Below are positions 1 to 10,790 of a stretch of 64,000 nt of DNA, one piece after another (within the stretch, counting starts at the first letter, position 1; each line of letters starts with the position of its first letter). Both the position numbers and the translations under genes were made by a program. The notes below the pieces were generated by a model. The model was not told the DNA's origin and did no database searches. It was given only the letters and a program-made list of their open reading frames with translations. The stretch is from Helcococcus kunzii ATCC 51366 (GTDB lineage Bacteria > Bacillota > Clostridia > Tissierellales > Peptoniphilaceae), in NCBI RefSeq assembly GCF_000245755.1, contig NZ_JH601088.1, positions 1,450,535-1,514,534 of the forward strand. The letters are read 5' to 3'.

Positions 1-5
1 TTGAA

Positions 6-203
6 TTACATGTGTGAATGGAAAAATTGGGATTACACATATAGAAAAATTCTTTTAATTACATGTCGAAATGGAGAAAGTGGAATTACACATGTATAAA
101 TTTTTTGTCATTACATGTGTAAATGAAGAAAGGTCAAATAGACATGTAAAATGGGCAAAAACATTACATGTGTAATTGAAATATCACGAAATACACATGT
201 AAA
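6..203. repeat. Inverted-word array A (ACATGTGTAA / TTACACATGT), 4 units
   Basis: Four inverted-repeat units. Left arms resemble ATTACATGTGTAAAT and right arms ATTTACACATGTAAT, around 12-16 variable bases. The ACATG of the left arm falls at 8, 61, 113 and 166, so the steps are 53, 52 and 53 bp. Inner and linker sequences are not conserved; only the arms are. The array abuts array B and reappears in reverse orientation at 57329-57556. There is no cas gene and no transposase nearby. Its function is unknown. Confidence 0.85.
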
Positions 204-220
204 ATGTGCTGAGTGGTGAA

Positions 221-630
221 TTTCCTGATTAAATTGTAAAAACGAAAATAAACAGGAAAGATTTTTAAGGAAATTTCCTGATTAAAACGTAAATTTGAAA
301 ATAAACAGGTACAATTAATGACTGCATTTCCTGATTAAATTAGGAATTCAAAAATAGACAGGAAAAAATATCATACGTTTTTCCTGATTAAATCCCAATT
401 CCTAAAATAATCAGGAAAATCAAACGGAAATTTTTCCTGACTAAATCCAAAATCCCAAATTAATCAGGAAAACCAGGCAAAATTCTTTCCTGACTAAATG
501 GCAAATCCTAAATTAATCAGGAAAACCAGGCAAAATTCTTTCCTGACTAAATCAAGAATCCAAAATTAATCAGGAAAACCAAGCGAAACTTTTTCCTGAC
601 TAAATCAAATATCCCAAATTAATCAGGAAA
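221..630. repeat. Inverted-word array B (TTTCCTGATTAAAT / ATTAATCAGGAAA), 8 units
   Basis: Eight 39-bp units start at about 221, 274, 327, 379, 432, 486, 539 and 592 (step 52-54, mostly 53). Each is a 14-nt left arm TTTCCTGATTAAAT, 12 variable bases and a 13-nt right arm, followed by a 13-14 nt linker. Units 1-3 have right arms of the AATAAACAGGAAA type. Units 5-8 have CTGACTAAAT left arms and ATTAATCAGGAAA right arms. Linkers between units 5-6 and 6-7 are identical (ACCAGGCAAAATTC), a sign of recent 53-bp duplication. The array lies just beyond the cspA terminator; what lies to the left is outside the window. Confidence 0.9.
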
Positions 631-635
631 ACCCC

Positions 636-667
636 AAAAAAAAAGAATGCTACAAAAAATAGCATCC
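636..667 (-). terminator. Rho-independent terminator of cspA
   Basis: On the minus strand GGATGCTA and TAGCATTC form an 8-bp stem around a short loop, followed by nine T residues (A-run at 636-644 on the plus strand). It lies 28 bp after the cspA stop codon and separates cspA from array B. Confidence 0.85.
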
Positions 668-694
668 CCAACAAACATTAATGAAATATTTATA

Positions 695-895
695 TTATAA
701 TTTTACAACATTAACAGCTTTTGCGCCTCTTTGATCTCTTTCGATATCATATGACACAGATTCACCTTCTTCTAAAGATCTAAAACCTTCAGCTTGAATG
801 GATGATTGATGAACAAATAAATCTTTGTTATCTTCACCTGTAATAAATCCAAATCCCTTTTCATTGTTAAACCATTTTACTGTTCCCTTATTCAT
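695..895 (-). CDS. cspA: Cold-shock protein (CspA/CspB family)
   Basis: A 66-residue single cold-shock domain, the normal family length. It binds single-stranded RNA and DNA and acts as a cytoplasmic RNA chaperone. The RNP1-like motif KGFGFI (residues 13-18) and RNP2-like LFVHQSSI (26-33) are both present, with the conserved aromatic and basic residues of the nucleic-acid face. The start ATG follows an ACAGGAGG ribosome binding site. The gene is monocistronic: a terminator lies immediately downstream, and the 460 bp upstream hold only the leader and the divergent nanE promoter region. The leader contains GTTAT and ATAAC arms that could pair, but I cannot show cold regulation from the sequence. 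The family assignment is certain; the exact paralogue name is not. Confidence 0.95.
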   Translation of the reverse strand: MNKGTVKWFNNEKGFGFITGEDNKDLFVHQSSIQAEGFRSLEEGESVSYDIERDQRGAKAVNVVKL

Positions 896-1229
896 ATCTT
901 ATCCTCCTGTTATCCCTTCTAGAATAACTGCCCTCTGGCAAATAAATTTTGTGTAATATAATTGTTAATGAAGATAAAATATTTTCTTGAAAAAATGTAA
1001 AATCTAATTAATATATTATTTACTACTGCTTAAGTATAACCTTTAATAGTAGGAATGTATAGTGTTTTCAAAAATAAAAGGTCTTAAATAGTAGAAATTC
1101 CATTAATTATACTCTTTTATAAATCATCCCTTATCTCAACCTACTCCAATTGCTCATATCTATGTCGCGAGTCAAATAAGTCTTTTTGTTCATATGTTTA
1201 ATTAAAAATATGTGATAAAATTATTTTGC

Positions 1230-1243
1230 TGAAAGTACTTTCA
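1230..1243. promoter_or_regulatory. Perfect 14-bp palindrome upstream of nanE, likely operator
   Basis: TGAAAGTACTTTCA is a perfect dyad 65 bp upstream of the nanE -35 box. RpiR-family sugar-phosphate regulators, which often control NanE-type genes, use GAAA...TTTC dyads. Assignment to that family is inference, and no such regulator gene lies in the window. Confidence 0.5.
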
Positions 1244-1307
1244 ATAAATTTAAAAAATTAGGAAAAAAATTAAATTATTGAAAGAGAATACTAAATATGA
1301 TTTTGTG

Positions 1308-1336
1308 TTGATAATAAATTCACAACTTTGTATAAT
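1308..1336 (+). promoter_or_regulatory. Sigma-70-type promoter of nanE
   Basis: TTGATA at 1308-1313, a 17-bp spacer and TATAAT at 1331-1336 lie just upstream of the AGGAGG ribosome binding site and the ATG at 1358. The resulting leader would be only about 15 nt. Confidence 0.75.
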
Positions 1337-1357
1337 TAAATTACCTAGGAGGAAATT

Positions 1358-2038
1358 ATGTGTTTAGAAAAATTAAAAGGAAAACTTATTGTTTCATGTC
1401 AGGCTCTTCCAGATGAACCACTTCATTCAAGTTTCATTATGGGAAGAATGGCAATCGCTGCAAAAGAAGGAGGTGCTAGTGGCATAAGAGCACAATCTGT
1501 TGAAGATATTTTAGAAATTCAAAAACAGGTTGACTTACCAATTATTGGGATTATAAAGAAAAACTATCCTGATAGTGAAGTATTTATAACTCCAACAAAA
1601 AACGAAGTAGAAGCATTACTTACAACAAATTGTGAAATCATAGCTTTAGATGCCACAAATAGAAAAAGACCAAATGATGAGAAAATCGAAGACTTAGTAG
1701 AACTAATACATTCTCACGGTAAATTAGCAATGGCTGACTGCTCTACTTTAGAAGAATGCCTTGAAGCAGAAAAAATTGGATTCGATATCCTATCAACCAC
1801 CCTTTTTGGCTATACAAACTATAGCAAAAACTACGATGGACCTGACTTCGAATCTACAAAAAAAATAGTCGAAATGACAAACACACCCGTTATAGCGGAA
1901 GGAAAAATCAATACCCCAGAAGATCTAAAGAAAGCCTACGAATGTGGTGTCTATAGCGCTGTTGTAGGCTCAGCAATCACAAGACCACAATTAATTACAA
2001 AGAAATTTGTGGATGTTTTGGGGGAAAGATTTGAATAA
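1358..2038 (+). CDS. nanE: N-acetylmannosamine-6-phosphate 2-epimerase
   Basis: A 226-residue TIM-barrel enzyme of the NanE family. It converts ManNAc-6-P to GlcNAc-6-P in sialic acid and ManNAc catabolism, in the cytoplasm. The family N-terminus [20 protein letters not shown] is intact, followed by the GASGIRAQS phosphate-site region and a C-terminal [13 protein letters not shown] plus [10 protein letters not shown], the phosphate-binding half of the barrel. The start follows AGGAGG with normal spacing. It stands alone: no nanA, nanK or sialidase is adjacent, so substrate entry must be encoded elsewhere. A consensus promoter and a perfect palindrome lie upstream, and a strong terminator follows. 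The only linked hexosamine genes are the kinase and nucleotidyltransferase near 49-50 kb. Confidence 0.93.
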   Translation: MCLEKLKGKLIVSCQALPDEPLHSSFIMGRMAIAAKEGGASGIRAQSVEDILEIQKQVDLPIIGIIKKNYPDSEVFITPTKNEVEALLTTNCEIIALDATNRKRPNDEKIEDLVELIHSHGKLAMADCSTLEECLEAEKIGFDILSTTLFGYTNYSKNYDGPDFESTKKIVEMTNTPVIAEGKINTPEDLKKAYECGVYSAVVGSAITRPQLITKKFVDVLGERFE

Positions 2039-2087
2039 CAAAACAATTATGAAATTTATTAATTCTACAATTTAAAATAAAAAAATT

Positions 2088-2129
2088 GGAACCATATTAT
2101 ATCTTCTAATATTTGGTTCCCATTTTTTT
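2088..2129. terminator. Bidirectional terminator between nanE and the 2135-2878 gene
   Basis: GGAACCA (2088-2094) pairs with TGGTTCC (2114-2120). T-runs flank it on both strands, so it can end nanE on the plus strand and the convergent minus-strand gene. Confidence 0.85.
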
Positions 2130-2134
2130 CTATC

Positions 2135-2878
2135 TCATCCCCTATTAAAATCAATAGCGACAAAACGTTTTTCAATTAAGCTAGAGTTATCATTTCCACA
2201 AACCATACATTCTATATCTTTTAGTTCTCTAAGAGATTCGCCGCAATTTGGACAGTTTACACCATGGATATTTGTTCGTTTTGTTTCATATTCCATTTCA
2301 GCGACATTGTCAACATAGACTATGGAAATGATATATCGATCAGCGATAGTTTCGTCGGGGTTTCCAAAAATAATCTCTGTATTTTGCTGAATGTAGTGTT
2401 TTAGAGAAATGTTGATTTCAAATACTAGGCTTGTATAGCCCTTACTTCCTTCAACATCAACTAAATAAACGGAATGGATATTTACGTTTTTGAAATATTC
2501 ATTCTGTTGTAATTCTTTTTGTTTGGAAATGATGTCCTTCAGTTTATAATAAATTAAATCGCTATAGTAAGAAATATTGTCCATATTGTATTCTTCTATG
2601 GTGCGGAACATAGAAATCAAGGTATGTTGTACAAATTGTTGCGCCTCTTCAATGTTGATTTCCGTGTTTATTTCTTTAAGTTTAGTTAGATTTTGATTAT
2701 TTGATTGCAATTTGCTATTTTCAATTTCATTTTCAACATTAAAATCAGTGTTGATATTGAATTCTTTTTTATCTTCATTTAGAATGGCACGCATAAATTT
2801 ATTCAATTTAATAATTACATAAAGTGTAATTAGAATTAAAACTGCAATTAAAATTATTAATACTTTTGTTAAATCCAT
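2135..2878 (-). CDS. Membrane-anchored zinc-ribbon protein, Tim44-like middle region
   Basis: A 247-residue protein of unknown function. Residues 4-24 form one hydrophobic N-terminal segment, so it is probably a membrane anchor. Residues about 75-205 form an alpha/beta region compatible with the Tim44-like fold (helical start, then VYLVDVEGS and SLVFEINISL strands). The C-terminus has a CPNCGE...CMVCGN zinc ribbon (residues about 213-230). The ATG lies 1 bp past the holA stop, and its AGGAG ribosome binding site sits inside the holA 3' end, so the two genes are translationally linked. A bidirectional terminator follows. The Tim44-like resemblance is my reading of the pattern and is uncertain; the anchor and the zinc ribbon are visible. 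Confidence 0.7.
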   Translation of the reverse strand: MDLTKVLIILIAVLILITLYVIIKLNKFMRAILNEDKKEFNINTDFNVENEIENSKLQSNNQNLTKLKEINTEINIEEAQQFVQHTLISMFRTIEEYNMDNISYYSDLIYYKLKDIISKQKELQQNEYFKNVNIHSVYLVDVEGSKGYTSLVFEINISLKHYIQQNTEIIFGNPDETIADRYIISIVYVDNVAEMEYETKRTNIHGVNCPNCGESLRELKDIECMVCGNDNSSLIEKRFVAIDFNRG

Positions 2879-2879
2879 A

Positions 2880-3908
2880 CTAAACTCCTACACAAAATGC
2901 GAGAATTATTCGTTCAATGACTTCATAAAATGTCCTCTTTGAAGTCTTAATATATTTTTCACTTTCAAAACACAAATGATGTAAATAAAGCAGATCACTC
3001 ATTTTATATTTTGAAATAAATCTCTCCAACTTGCCATATTCAAAAGATTTTAATCCGCAATAATTTTGCGAAGTCTGCGGATTAATTCTTTTTTGAACAC
3101 AGTCCTTTACGCATATCATATTTCTAATTTGTCTTATAATCATATAATAAATCATTGCAACATCTTCATTTTTCATGGTGTGGAATGCATTCAACGCTTT
3201 AGTCGCATCTTTTGTACTCATATAATCTAATAGACCAAAAATCTTTTCTTCAAAAGTATCTATTATACTTTCTTCAATTTCATCATAACTTGGAGTGTTT
3301 GACTTAATATTGTTTGCAAGTTTGGACAATTCATTTTCAATATCATAAAGAGTTCTATTTGCATCTTTGTCTAAATATCTCAATCTATCTGCAATTAAAC
3401 TGGTAGATTTATCATCTAATTTTATTTTATTGGATAAGAAATATTTTTTTATAAATCTATAAAACTGTCTTTTATCTAATCTTGAAAAATTATATATATC
3501 ACCATTTTTATCTATACTCTTTACAAATTTTCCCTTAAATAATTTTTCAGATTCATATATTAAAAATAAATATGTCATCGTGTTAAAATCATCAAATGAC
3601 TTTTGCATGACGTCAAGTATTTCCTCATATTTTTTTAATGAATCTCTATTTAAATCACAATTATCAATGATAACTAATCTTCTATCTGACATCAAAGGCA
3701 ATGTTTCTACACAACTTTCGTATTTATCAGATGTAAGTTTTTCAAAATCTAATCTTTCAAAGTTAAAATCGAGAAATTCTTCACCAATAAAATCTTTTTT
3801 CAATGATTTTACAGCTAAATCTAAAAAGTATTTATCTTCAACCTGAATCAAATTTATATTTTTTAATTTATTGCTATCTAAATTATTTAATAAATCTATA
3901 TAATCCAT
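2880..3908 (-). CDS. holA: DNA polymerase III subunit delta
   Basis: A 342-residue protein of usual HolA length. HolA is the clamp-loader subunit that opens the beta sliding clamp. An AAA+-like N-terminal domain (KNINLIQVEDKYFLDLAV, then RRLVIIDNCD) is followed by the HolA helical linker (DDKSTSLIADRL, ENELSKLA) and a C-terminal helical collar region. As in other HolA proteins the Walker A motif is absent. I place the start at ATG 3908, because GAGG is then 5 nt upstream; a GTG two codons earlier would overlap the ribosome binding site. It is first in a two-gene operon with the downstream zinc-ribbon gene. Confidence 0.88.
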   Translation of the reverse strand: MDYIDLLNNLDSNKLKNINLIQVEDKYFLDLAVKSLKKDFIGEEFLDFNFERLDFEKLTSDKYESCVETLPLMSDRRLVIIDNCDLNRDSLKKYEEILDVMQKSFDDFNTMTYLFLIYESEKLFKGKFVKSIDKNGDIYNFSRLDKRQFYRFIKKYFLSNKIKLDDKSTSLIADRLRYLDKDANRTLYDIENELSKLANNIKSNTPSYDEIEESIIDTFEEKIFGLLDYMSTKDATKALNAFHTMKNEDVAMIYYMIIRQIRNMICVKDCVQKRINPQTSQNYCGLKSFEYGKLERFISKYKMSDLLYLHHLCFESEKYIKTSKRTFYEVIERIILAFCVGV

Positions 3909-4050
3909 ATTCACCTCTAATATATTTTAACACATATTTTTACAAAGAATAATTTCAAATTAACTATAGATAAGATTTGTCAGTTTAAAATATCATTTTG
4001 ATAATGTGATTTAAAATCTTTTCGTATAAAATTCAAATATGGAGGGTGAA

Positions 4051-4332
4051 ATGATTGACGAACGTATAAAAGAATTAAGAAAGCAATTAAACTTGACACA
4101 AGCTGATCTTGCTCGAATTCTTGGTATTTCACGCTCAAGTGTTAACGCATGGGAACAAGGACTAACAAATCCTTCAATTAAATATTTGATTAAACTTGCG
4201 AAAACATTTAAAACTTCCACAGATTATTTACTCGGATTAGAAGAAACTTCTACACTCGATATTAGCGACTTAGAAGTAAAAGACGCCGAAATGGTTTACA
4301 GTATGGTAAATCATTTACGTAATAAGAAATAA
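4051..4332 (+). CDS. Small XRE-family HTH regulator
   Basis: A 93-residue protein that is essentially one Cro/C1-type helix-turn-helix domain (residues 3-60: RIKELRKQLNLTQADLARIL, SRSSVNAWEQG, YLIKLAKTF) with a short acidic tail. The recognition helix region SRSSVNAWEQ is canonical. The start is set at 4051 because GGAGG lies 6 nt upstream; an in-frame ATG at 4039 contains that ribosome binding site and is unlikely. It is transcribed alone, divergently from holA, and a terminator hairpin at 4343-4374 follows. The target genes are unknown. There is no adjacent toxin-like partner, so it is not an obvious antitoxin. Confidence 0.85.
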   Translation: MIDERIKELRKQLNLTQADLARILGISRSSVNAWEQGLTNPSIKYLIKLAKTFKTSTDYLLGLEETSTLDISDLEVKDAEMVYSMVNHLRNKK

Positions 4333-4342
4333 ACCACATATG

Positions 4343-4374
4343 ACTATTTCATTGACTAAATGAAATAGTTTTTT
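4343..4374 (+). terminator. Terminator of the small XRE gene
   Basis: ACTATTTCATT and AATGAAATAGT form an 11-bp stem around GACTA, followed by a run of T residues. Confidence 0.85.
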
Positions 4375-4476
4375 AATTTAAAACATTTTAGAGATAAAAT
4401 TTTGTAAAATATTTTGTCAGAATGTTAATTTTTTGTAATAGTGATAAAATAAAGAATTAAGTATAATTAATGATGT

Positions 4477-4499
4477 AAAAATTCCTTCGGAATTTTTTT
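4477..4499 (+). terminator. Isolated terminator-like hairpin
   Basis: AAATTCC, TTC loop and GGAATTT are followed by a T-run. No coding gene precedes it within 140 bp, so it may end a very short RNA starting near 4440, or be a second terminator for the XRE gene. Confidence 0.55.
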
Positions 4500-4660
4500 C
4501 ATCGTTTTATATATATTAATATTTAAGTATTTAAACGCATTTAAGGAATGAAAATATATAATTTTTATATACCTGGGCGGGTATATTTGGAACATAAAAT
4601 TTACTTAGAGTCAAAATTTCGCTTTACAATTTTCTGGCAAAAATAAATATCATTGGCACG

Positions 4661-4696
4661 CCCCTAGCAAATTAAGAAATTACTGAAACGCTAGGG
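4661..4696. repeat. CCCTAGC hairpin element, copy 1
   Basis: CCCTAGC (4662-4668) and GCTAGGG (4690-4696) can form a 7-bp stem around about 21 nt. A second copy lies at 12698-12730. Each sits beside a repeat cluster. Function unknown. Confidence 0.5.
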
Positions 4697-4780
4697 TCAA
4701 GGAATACTTCTATTTAACGAAACATGATAATCACTTTTGTAAACTTAAATCTCCCAATTACATCTTTCACAATAAACCCC

Positions 4781-4876
4781 ATTCCCACTCAAAACGCCAG
4801 ATTCCACACTCTCATATATAATTGACCTACAGAATCATTTCCCTCAAGCTTCCCATTCCACACCCTCATATATATT
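4781..4876. repeat. Short direct repeats (ATTCCACACYCTCATATATA)
   Basis: Two near-identical 20-mers start at 4801 and 4855, 54 bp apart. Degenerate ATTCC-type words at 4781 and ATTTCCCTC at 4837 fall close to an 18-20 bp step. No inverted partner is seen, so this is not one of the hairpin arrays, although the 54-bp offset matches their period. Confidence 0.45.
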
Positions 4877-4889
4877 TATCACAAAATAT

Positions 4890-4918
4890 TTGACTTTATA
4901 AAAACTTTATATTATTAT
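4890..4918 (+). promoter_or_regulatory. Promoter of candidate small RNA
   Basis: TTGACT at 4890-4895, a 17-bp spacer and TATTAT at 4913-4918. No coding start follows, only structured sequence and terminators. Confidence 0.55.
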
Positions 4919-4925
4919 AATAGTG

Positions 4926-5142
4926 ATATTAGAAATATCATTTTGATGTTATTAATGTCATCGTTGACTCAGGCTAAATGATTAACATTTAATGCATCAC
5001 CCTATATAATATTGGGATAGTTGCCAAACAGTACTTACGGCAATACATATTTTATGGAGACGCAAAGCGTCATATTTTTTTCATATTGGGGACAATATGT
5101 CCTCCACCTTAATAAAACAGAGCAATTCGTGTTGCTCTGTTT
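4926..5142 (+). ncRNA. Candidate structured small RNA, family not recognised
   Basis: Downstream of a good promoter there is no ORF but a run of potential hairpins: CCC/GGG around TATATAATATT near 5000, TTGCC/GGCAA near 5032-5055, and GACGC AAA GCGTC followed by ATATTTTTTT (5059-5081), which looks like a terminator. A second strong terminator stem ACAGAGCAA/TTGCTCTGT lies at 5117-5140. The RNA would be about 150 or 215 nt depending on which terminator acts. I compared it mentally with 6S, SRP, tmRNA and common riboswitch cores and could not match it. The next gene is the convergent atpC, so it is not a leader of a plus-strand gene. Confidence 0.5.
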
Positions 5143-5161
5143 CCTTATTTTATAAAATTTA

Positions 5162-5202
5162 AGAGGTCCGCCAATTTTCCCAAAGGAGATTGATGAACCT
5201 CT
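5162..5202 (-). terminator. Possible terminator of the atp operon
   Basis: AGAGGT (5162-5167) and ACCTCT (5197-5202) can pair just after the atpC stop, with an internal AGGAGA segment. The stem is short and the T-run imperfect, so this is a moderate call. Confidence 0.5.
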
Positions 5203-5213
5203 ATATTTTTATA

Positions 5214-5618
5214 TTACATTTTATTTTGTTTAATGTTAAGTCTATTGATAGCTCTTTTTAATTCTAGTTCTGCAATATCAATTTGTCTCTTATCTACAGC
5301 TTCTTTTAGTCTTCTTTCCGCTCTTTCTTTTGCCACAATAGCTCTGTTTTCATCGATATCTTCACTCCACTCACACGCATCTGACATAATGACTATTTCA
5401 TTATCTTTAAATGTTAAATAGCCACCCGCAACTGCAGCAAGTAAGAATTTATCATTAATTTTTATTTTTAATGCTCTAATATCAAGTGATGCTATCATAG
5501 GATGGTGATTTTTCAAGATTGCAAAATCACCCGCTGAACTTCTAGCTATAAGCATATCAATTTCGTCATCAAAAAACACTTTGTCCGGAGTAACTATTTT
5601 TAATTTTAATTCTGACAT
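5214..5618 (-). CDS. atpC: ATP synthase F1 subunit epsilon
   Basis: A 134-residue epsilon subunit, normal length. It is part of the central stalk and regulates ATP hydrolysis. The N-terminal beta-sandwich is seen in LKIVTPDKVFFDDEIDMLI and GDFAILKNHHPMI, and the C-terminal helical hairpin covers residues about 85-134 (ENRAIVAKERAERRLKEA). Last gene of the atp operon, 9 bp after atpD, preceded by AGGAGG. No anomaly is seen. Confidence 0.96.
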   Translation of the reverse strand: MSELKLKIVTPDKVFFDDEIDMLIARSSAGDFAILKNHHPMIASLDIRALKIKINDKFLLAAVAGGYLTFKDNEIVIMSDACEWSEDIDENRAIVAKERAERRLKEAVDKRQIDIAELELKRAINRLNIKQNKM

Positions 5619-5627
5619 AGTTTCCTC

Positions 5628-7933
<2,306 letters not shown>

Positions 7934-7945
7934 AATTACCTCTTT

Positions 7946-9448
7946 CTAAGCGAAGGTCTTCTTAAATTCATTAATTAAATTCTTGATTTCCTCTTTCAAT
8001 TCATCAGAAAATGGTTCTGAAATAATTCTTTCTCTTAGGTCAGAATAATTATTTTGAGCATATTCAATTAATCCTAGTTCAAAATCTGATATTCTTTCTA
8101 ATTCAATATCATCAATCATTCTATTAGTTGTCGCATAAAGCACGATTACTTGATCACTCATATCTCTTGGAGAATTTTGTGGTTGTTTCATAATTTCCAT
8201 AACTTTTCTACCATGATCTAATTTAGATTGTGTTGCTTTATCCAATTCTGAACCGAATTGTGAAAATGCTTCAAGTTCTCTAAATTGAGCAAGTTCAAGT
8301 TTAATACCACCTGATACTTTCTTCATCGCTTGAGTTTGAGCTGAACCACCTACTCTAGATACTGACAAACCAGAGTTTACCGCTGGTCTTTGTCCAGAGA
8401 AGAATAGCTCTGATTCTAAGAATATTTGTCCATCTGTAATAGAAATTACATTTGTAGGAATGTATGCTGAAATGTCTCCAGCTTGTGTTTCAATTATTGG
8501 TAATGCTGTGATTGAGCCACCACCCAATTTATCACTTAATTTTGCAGCTCTTTCCAGCAATCTTGAATGTAAATAGAATACATCCCCTGGATATGCTTCA
8601 CGTCCTGGTGGTCTTCTTAATAGAAGTGACATTGCTCTATATGCCACCGCATGTTTAGTTAAATCATCATAAACGATTAAAACATCTTTTCCTTGGTGCA
8701 TAAATTCTTCTGCCATAGCAACACCAGAATATGGTGCTAAATATTGCAATGGAGATAATCTACTTGCTGATTCTGAAACAACTATTGTATAGTCCATTGC
8801 TCCCTTTCTTTCGAAAAGATCAACTATACCAGCAACTGTTGATTCCTTTTGACCAATCGCTACATAAATACAAATTACATTTTTACCTTTTTGGTTCAAA
8901 ATAGTATCTGTTGCAATTGTTGTTTTACCTGTTTGTCTATCACCGATGATTAACTCTCTTTGGCCCTTACCGATTGGTATAAGAGTATCAATCGCTTTAA
9001 TACCTGTTTGAAGTGGTTCATCAACTGACTTTCTGTCAATAACTTGAGGAGCTGGTGCTTCTACAGGTCTAGTTTTAGTAGTATTGATGCTACCTTTACC
9101 ATCGATAGCTTGTCCTAGAGAGTTAACAACTCTACCAATTAAAGCATCACCAACTGGAACTTCTACGATATTTCCAGTTCTCTTAACTTTACTACCTTCT
9201 TTTAGTTTTACTTCATCACCTAATAAAACAGCACCAATGTTGTTTTCTTCAAGGTTAAGCGCCATTCCATATACGCCACCTTCAAATTCTAATAGCTCTC
9301 CAGCCATACAATTTTCAAGTCCATGAACACGTGAAATACCATCACCAACTTCAATAATTGTACCTTCGTCAACTATTTGAGTTTTTTGATCATATTTATC
9401 AATCATAGTTTTTATGACTGAACTAATCTCTTCTGGCTTTAATTTCAT
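7946..9448 (-). CDS. atpA: ATP synthase F1 subunit alpha
   Basis: A 500-residue non-catalytic alpha subunit with Walker A GDRQTGKT near residues 169-176, the [19 protein letters not shown] segment and the [19 protein letters not shown] segment. It pairs with beta in the F1 hexamer. The N-terminal beta-barrel ([20 protein letters not shown]) is complete. Spaced 4 bp from atpH, so translation is probably coupled. Confidence 0.98.
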   Translation of the reverse strand: MKLKPEEISSVIKTMIDKYDQKTQIVDEGTIIEVGDGISRVHGLENCMAGELLEFEGGVYGMALNLEENNIGAVLLGDEVKLKEGSKVKRTGNIVEVPVGDALIGRVVNSLGQAIDGKGSINTTKTRPVEAPAPQVIDRKSVDEPLQTGIKAIDTLIPIGKGQRELIIGDRQTGKTTIATDTILNQKGKNVICIYVAIGQKESTVAGIVDLFERKGAMDYTIVVSESASRLSPLQYLAPYSGVAMAEEFMHQGKDVLIVYDDLTKHAVAYRAMSLLLRRPPGREAYPGDVFYLHSRLLERAAKLSDKLGGGSITALPIIETQAGDISAYIPTNVISITDGQIFLESELFFSGQRPAVNSGLSVSRVGGSAQTQAMKKVSGGIKLELAQFRELEAFSQFGSELDKATQSKLDHGRKVMEIMKQPQNSPRDMSDQVIVLYATTNRMIDDIELERISDFELGLIEYAQNNYSDLRERIISEPFSDELKEEIKNLINEFKKTFA

Positions 9449-9452
9449 CCAT

Positions 9453-9989
9453 TCACCTTCTTTCCTTTATTGAGCTTCTCAAACTTTCAAGTCTTGTCTT
9501 AATGCTGTTATCAATTCTTTTTCCATCAATAAAAACAGAAACCCCTGCAATTAATGATTTATCAATTTCATTAATTAGCTCAACTTTTTTATTTATCTTT
9601 TTCTCTAAAACTTTTTTTAAATCTGACAACTCTTGTTCATCCAATTTATTTGCAGAATAAACTATACCTTCTGCAATATTTTTTTCAAGATTATATTGTC
9701 TTTTATATTCCCTTAAAAAATCATCAAAAATATTAAATCTTGACTTATCTATCAACACTTTAATAAGATTTAATGTTTTATTATCGACATAATTAAAAAC
9801 GCTTGAAATCAACTCTTTTTTATCTTCTTTAGTGACATTTGGATTATTTAATAATGTATGAATGTCTGGAAATTCTCCCAATGTTTTTGAAATTTCCTTC
9901 AAATCATCCATATGTCTATCTAAATTTTTTGTTTCCTTTGATAATTCGAAAAATGCTTGTGAATAAACCCTACTAGCTTGATTATTCAT
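9453..9989 (-). CDS. atpH: ATP synthase F1 subunit delta
   Basis: A 178-residue delta subunit, the peripheral-stalk cap that joins subunit b to the top of F1. The N-terminal six-helix domain (residues 1-105) and the C-terminal [20 protein letters not shown] segment, the family hallmark, are present. Its start overlaps the end of atpF by 8 bp. Confidence 0.94.
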   Translation of the reverse strand: MNNQASRVYSQAFFELSKETKNLDRHMDDLKEISKTLGEFPDIHTLLNNPNVTKEDKKELISSVFNYVDNKTLNLIKVLIDKSRFNIFDDFLREYKRQYNLEKNIAEGIVYSANKLDEQELSDLKKVLEKKINKKVELINEIDKSLIAGVSVFIDGKRIDNSIKTRLESLRSSIKERR

Positions 9990-10491
9990 AAGAATCCTCC
10001 AAATCCTTAATTAATGATTTCACCATTTTTTTATCGGTATCTTCACCGACTTTTTCTCTTAATACTTTTTCTGCAGCAGAAATCGCAATATCAACTATTT
10101 CATCATTCATTGATTTCATAGTCTTTTCTCTTTCTGACTCTATAGCTTTTATACTCTTATCATATTCAGCTTGAGCCAACGCTTTTGATTCTTGCACAGC
10201 TTTACTTTTTAGATCTTCACCATACATTCTCGCTTGAGAAATAATTTCTGAAGATTCTTTTTTTGCTTCAAGTATTCTTTTGTCGTATTCTTCCTGACTT
10301 CTTTCAATTGCTAATTTTGCTTCTTCTGCTGTTTTGACACCTTCTTCGATAAAGTTTTTTCTATCATCTAAAAGTTTCTTTACCGGCTTAAATAGAAAAT
10401 GTCTCATTACAAGAAACAAAATCAATGTTGCTGCTAATTGAACAAACAAATCAGGTATTTGAGGGATAACTTGTGGATTAATATCTAACAT
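9982..10491 (-). CDS. atpF: ATP synthase Fo subunit b
   Basis: A 169-residue b subunit with one N-terminal membrane segment (residues about 10-30, FVQLAATLILFLVMRHFLF) and a long charged coiled coil to the C-terminus. It is the peripheral stator. A GTG codon directly precedes the ATG; I take the ATG at 10491, because the GGGAG ribosome binding site is then 5 nt away, while it would be only 2 nt from the GTG. Confidence 0.95.
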   Translation of the reverse strand: MLDINPQVIPQIPDLFVQLAATLILFLVMRHFLFKPVKKLLDDRKNFIEEGVKTAEEAKLAIERSQEEYDKRILEAKKESSEIISQARMYGEDLKSKAVQESKALAQAEYDKSIKAIESEREKTMKSMNDEIVDIAISAAEKVLREKVGEDTDKKMVKSLIKDLEDSYE

Positions 10492-10513
10492 CACGACTCC
10501 CTTTCTACGCTGA

Positions 10514-10783
<270 letters not shown>

Positions 10784-10790
10784 CTAAAAA

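Larger units (their letters stand above)
896..1357. other. Intergenic region between cspA and nanE
   Basis: This 462-bp divergent spacer is AT-rich. It holds the cspA leader on the left and the nanE promoter with a palindromic operator on the right. A loosely repeated word AATAGTAGRAAT occurs near 1047 and 1087. I see no hairpin array, no RNA gene and no credible small ORF in it. Confidence 0.5.

Noticed and set aside
6..630. CRISPR array
   Set aside because: The words alternate in orientation, the conserved part is only 12-14 nt and the variable parts 12-14 nt, far shorter than CRISPR spacers; no cas genes are present.
4926..5142. c-di-GMP or other riboswitch
   Set aside because: The GACGCAAAGCGTC hairpin recalls GEMM wording, but the other conserved segments are absent and no plus-strand gene follows.
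9084..9326. Plus-strand ORFs within the atp operon and other long genes
   Set aside because: They mirror conserved proteins on the other strand, lack ribosome binding sites and have no recognisable motif.
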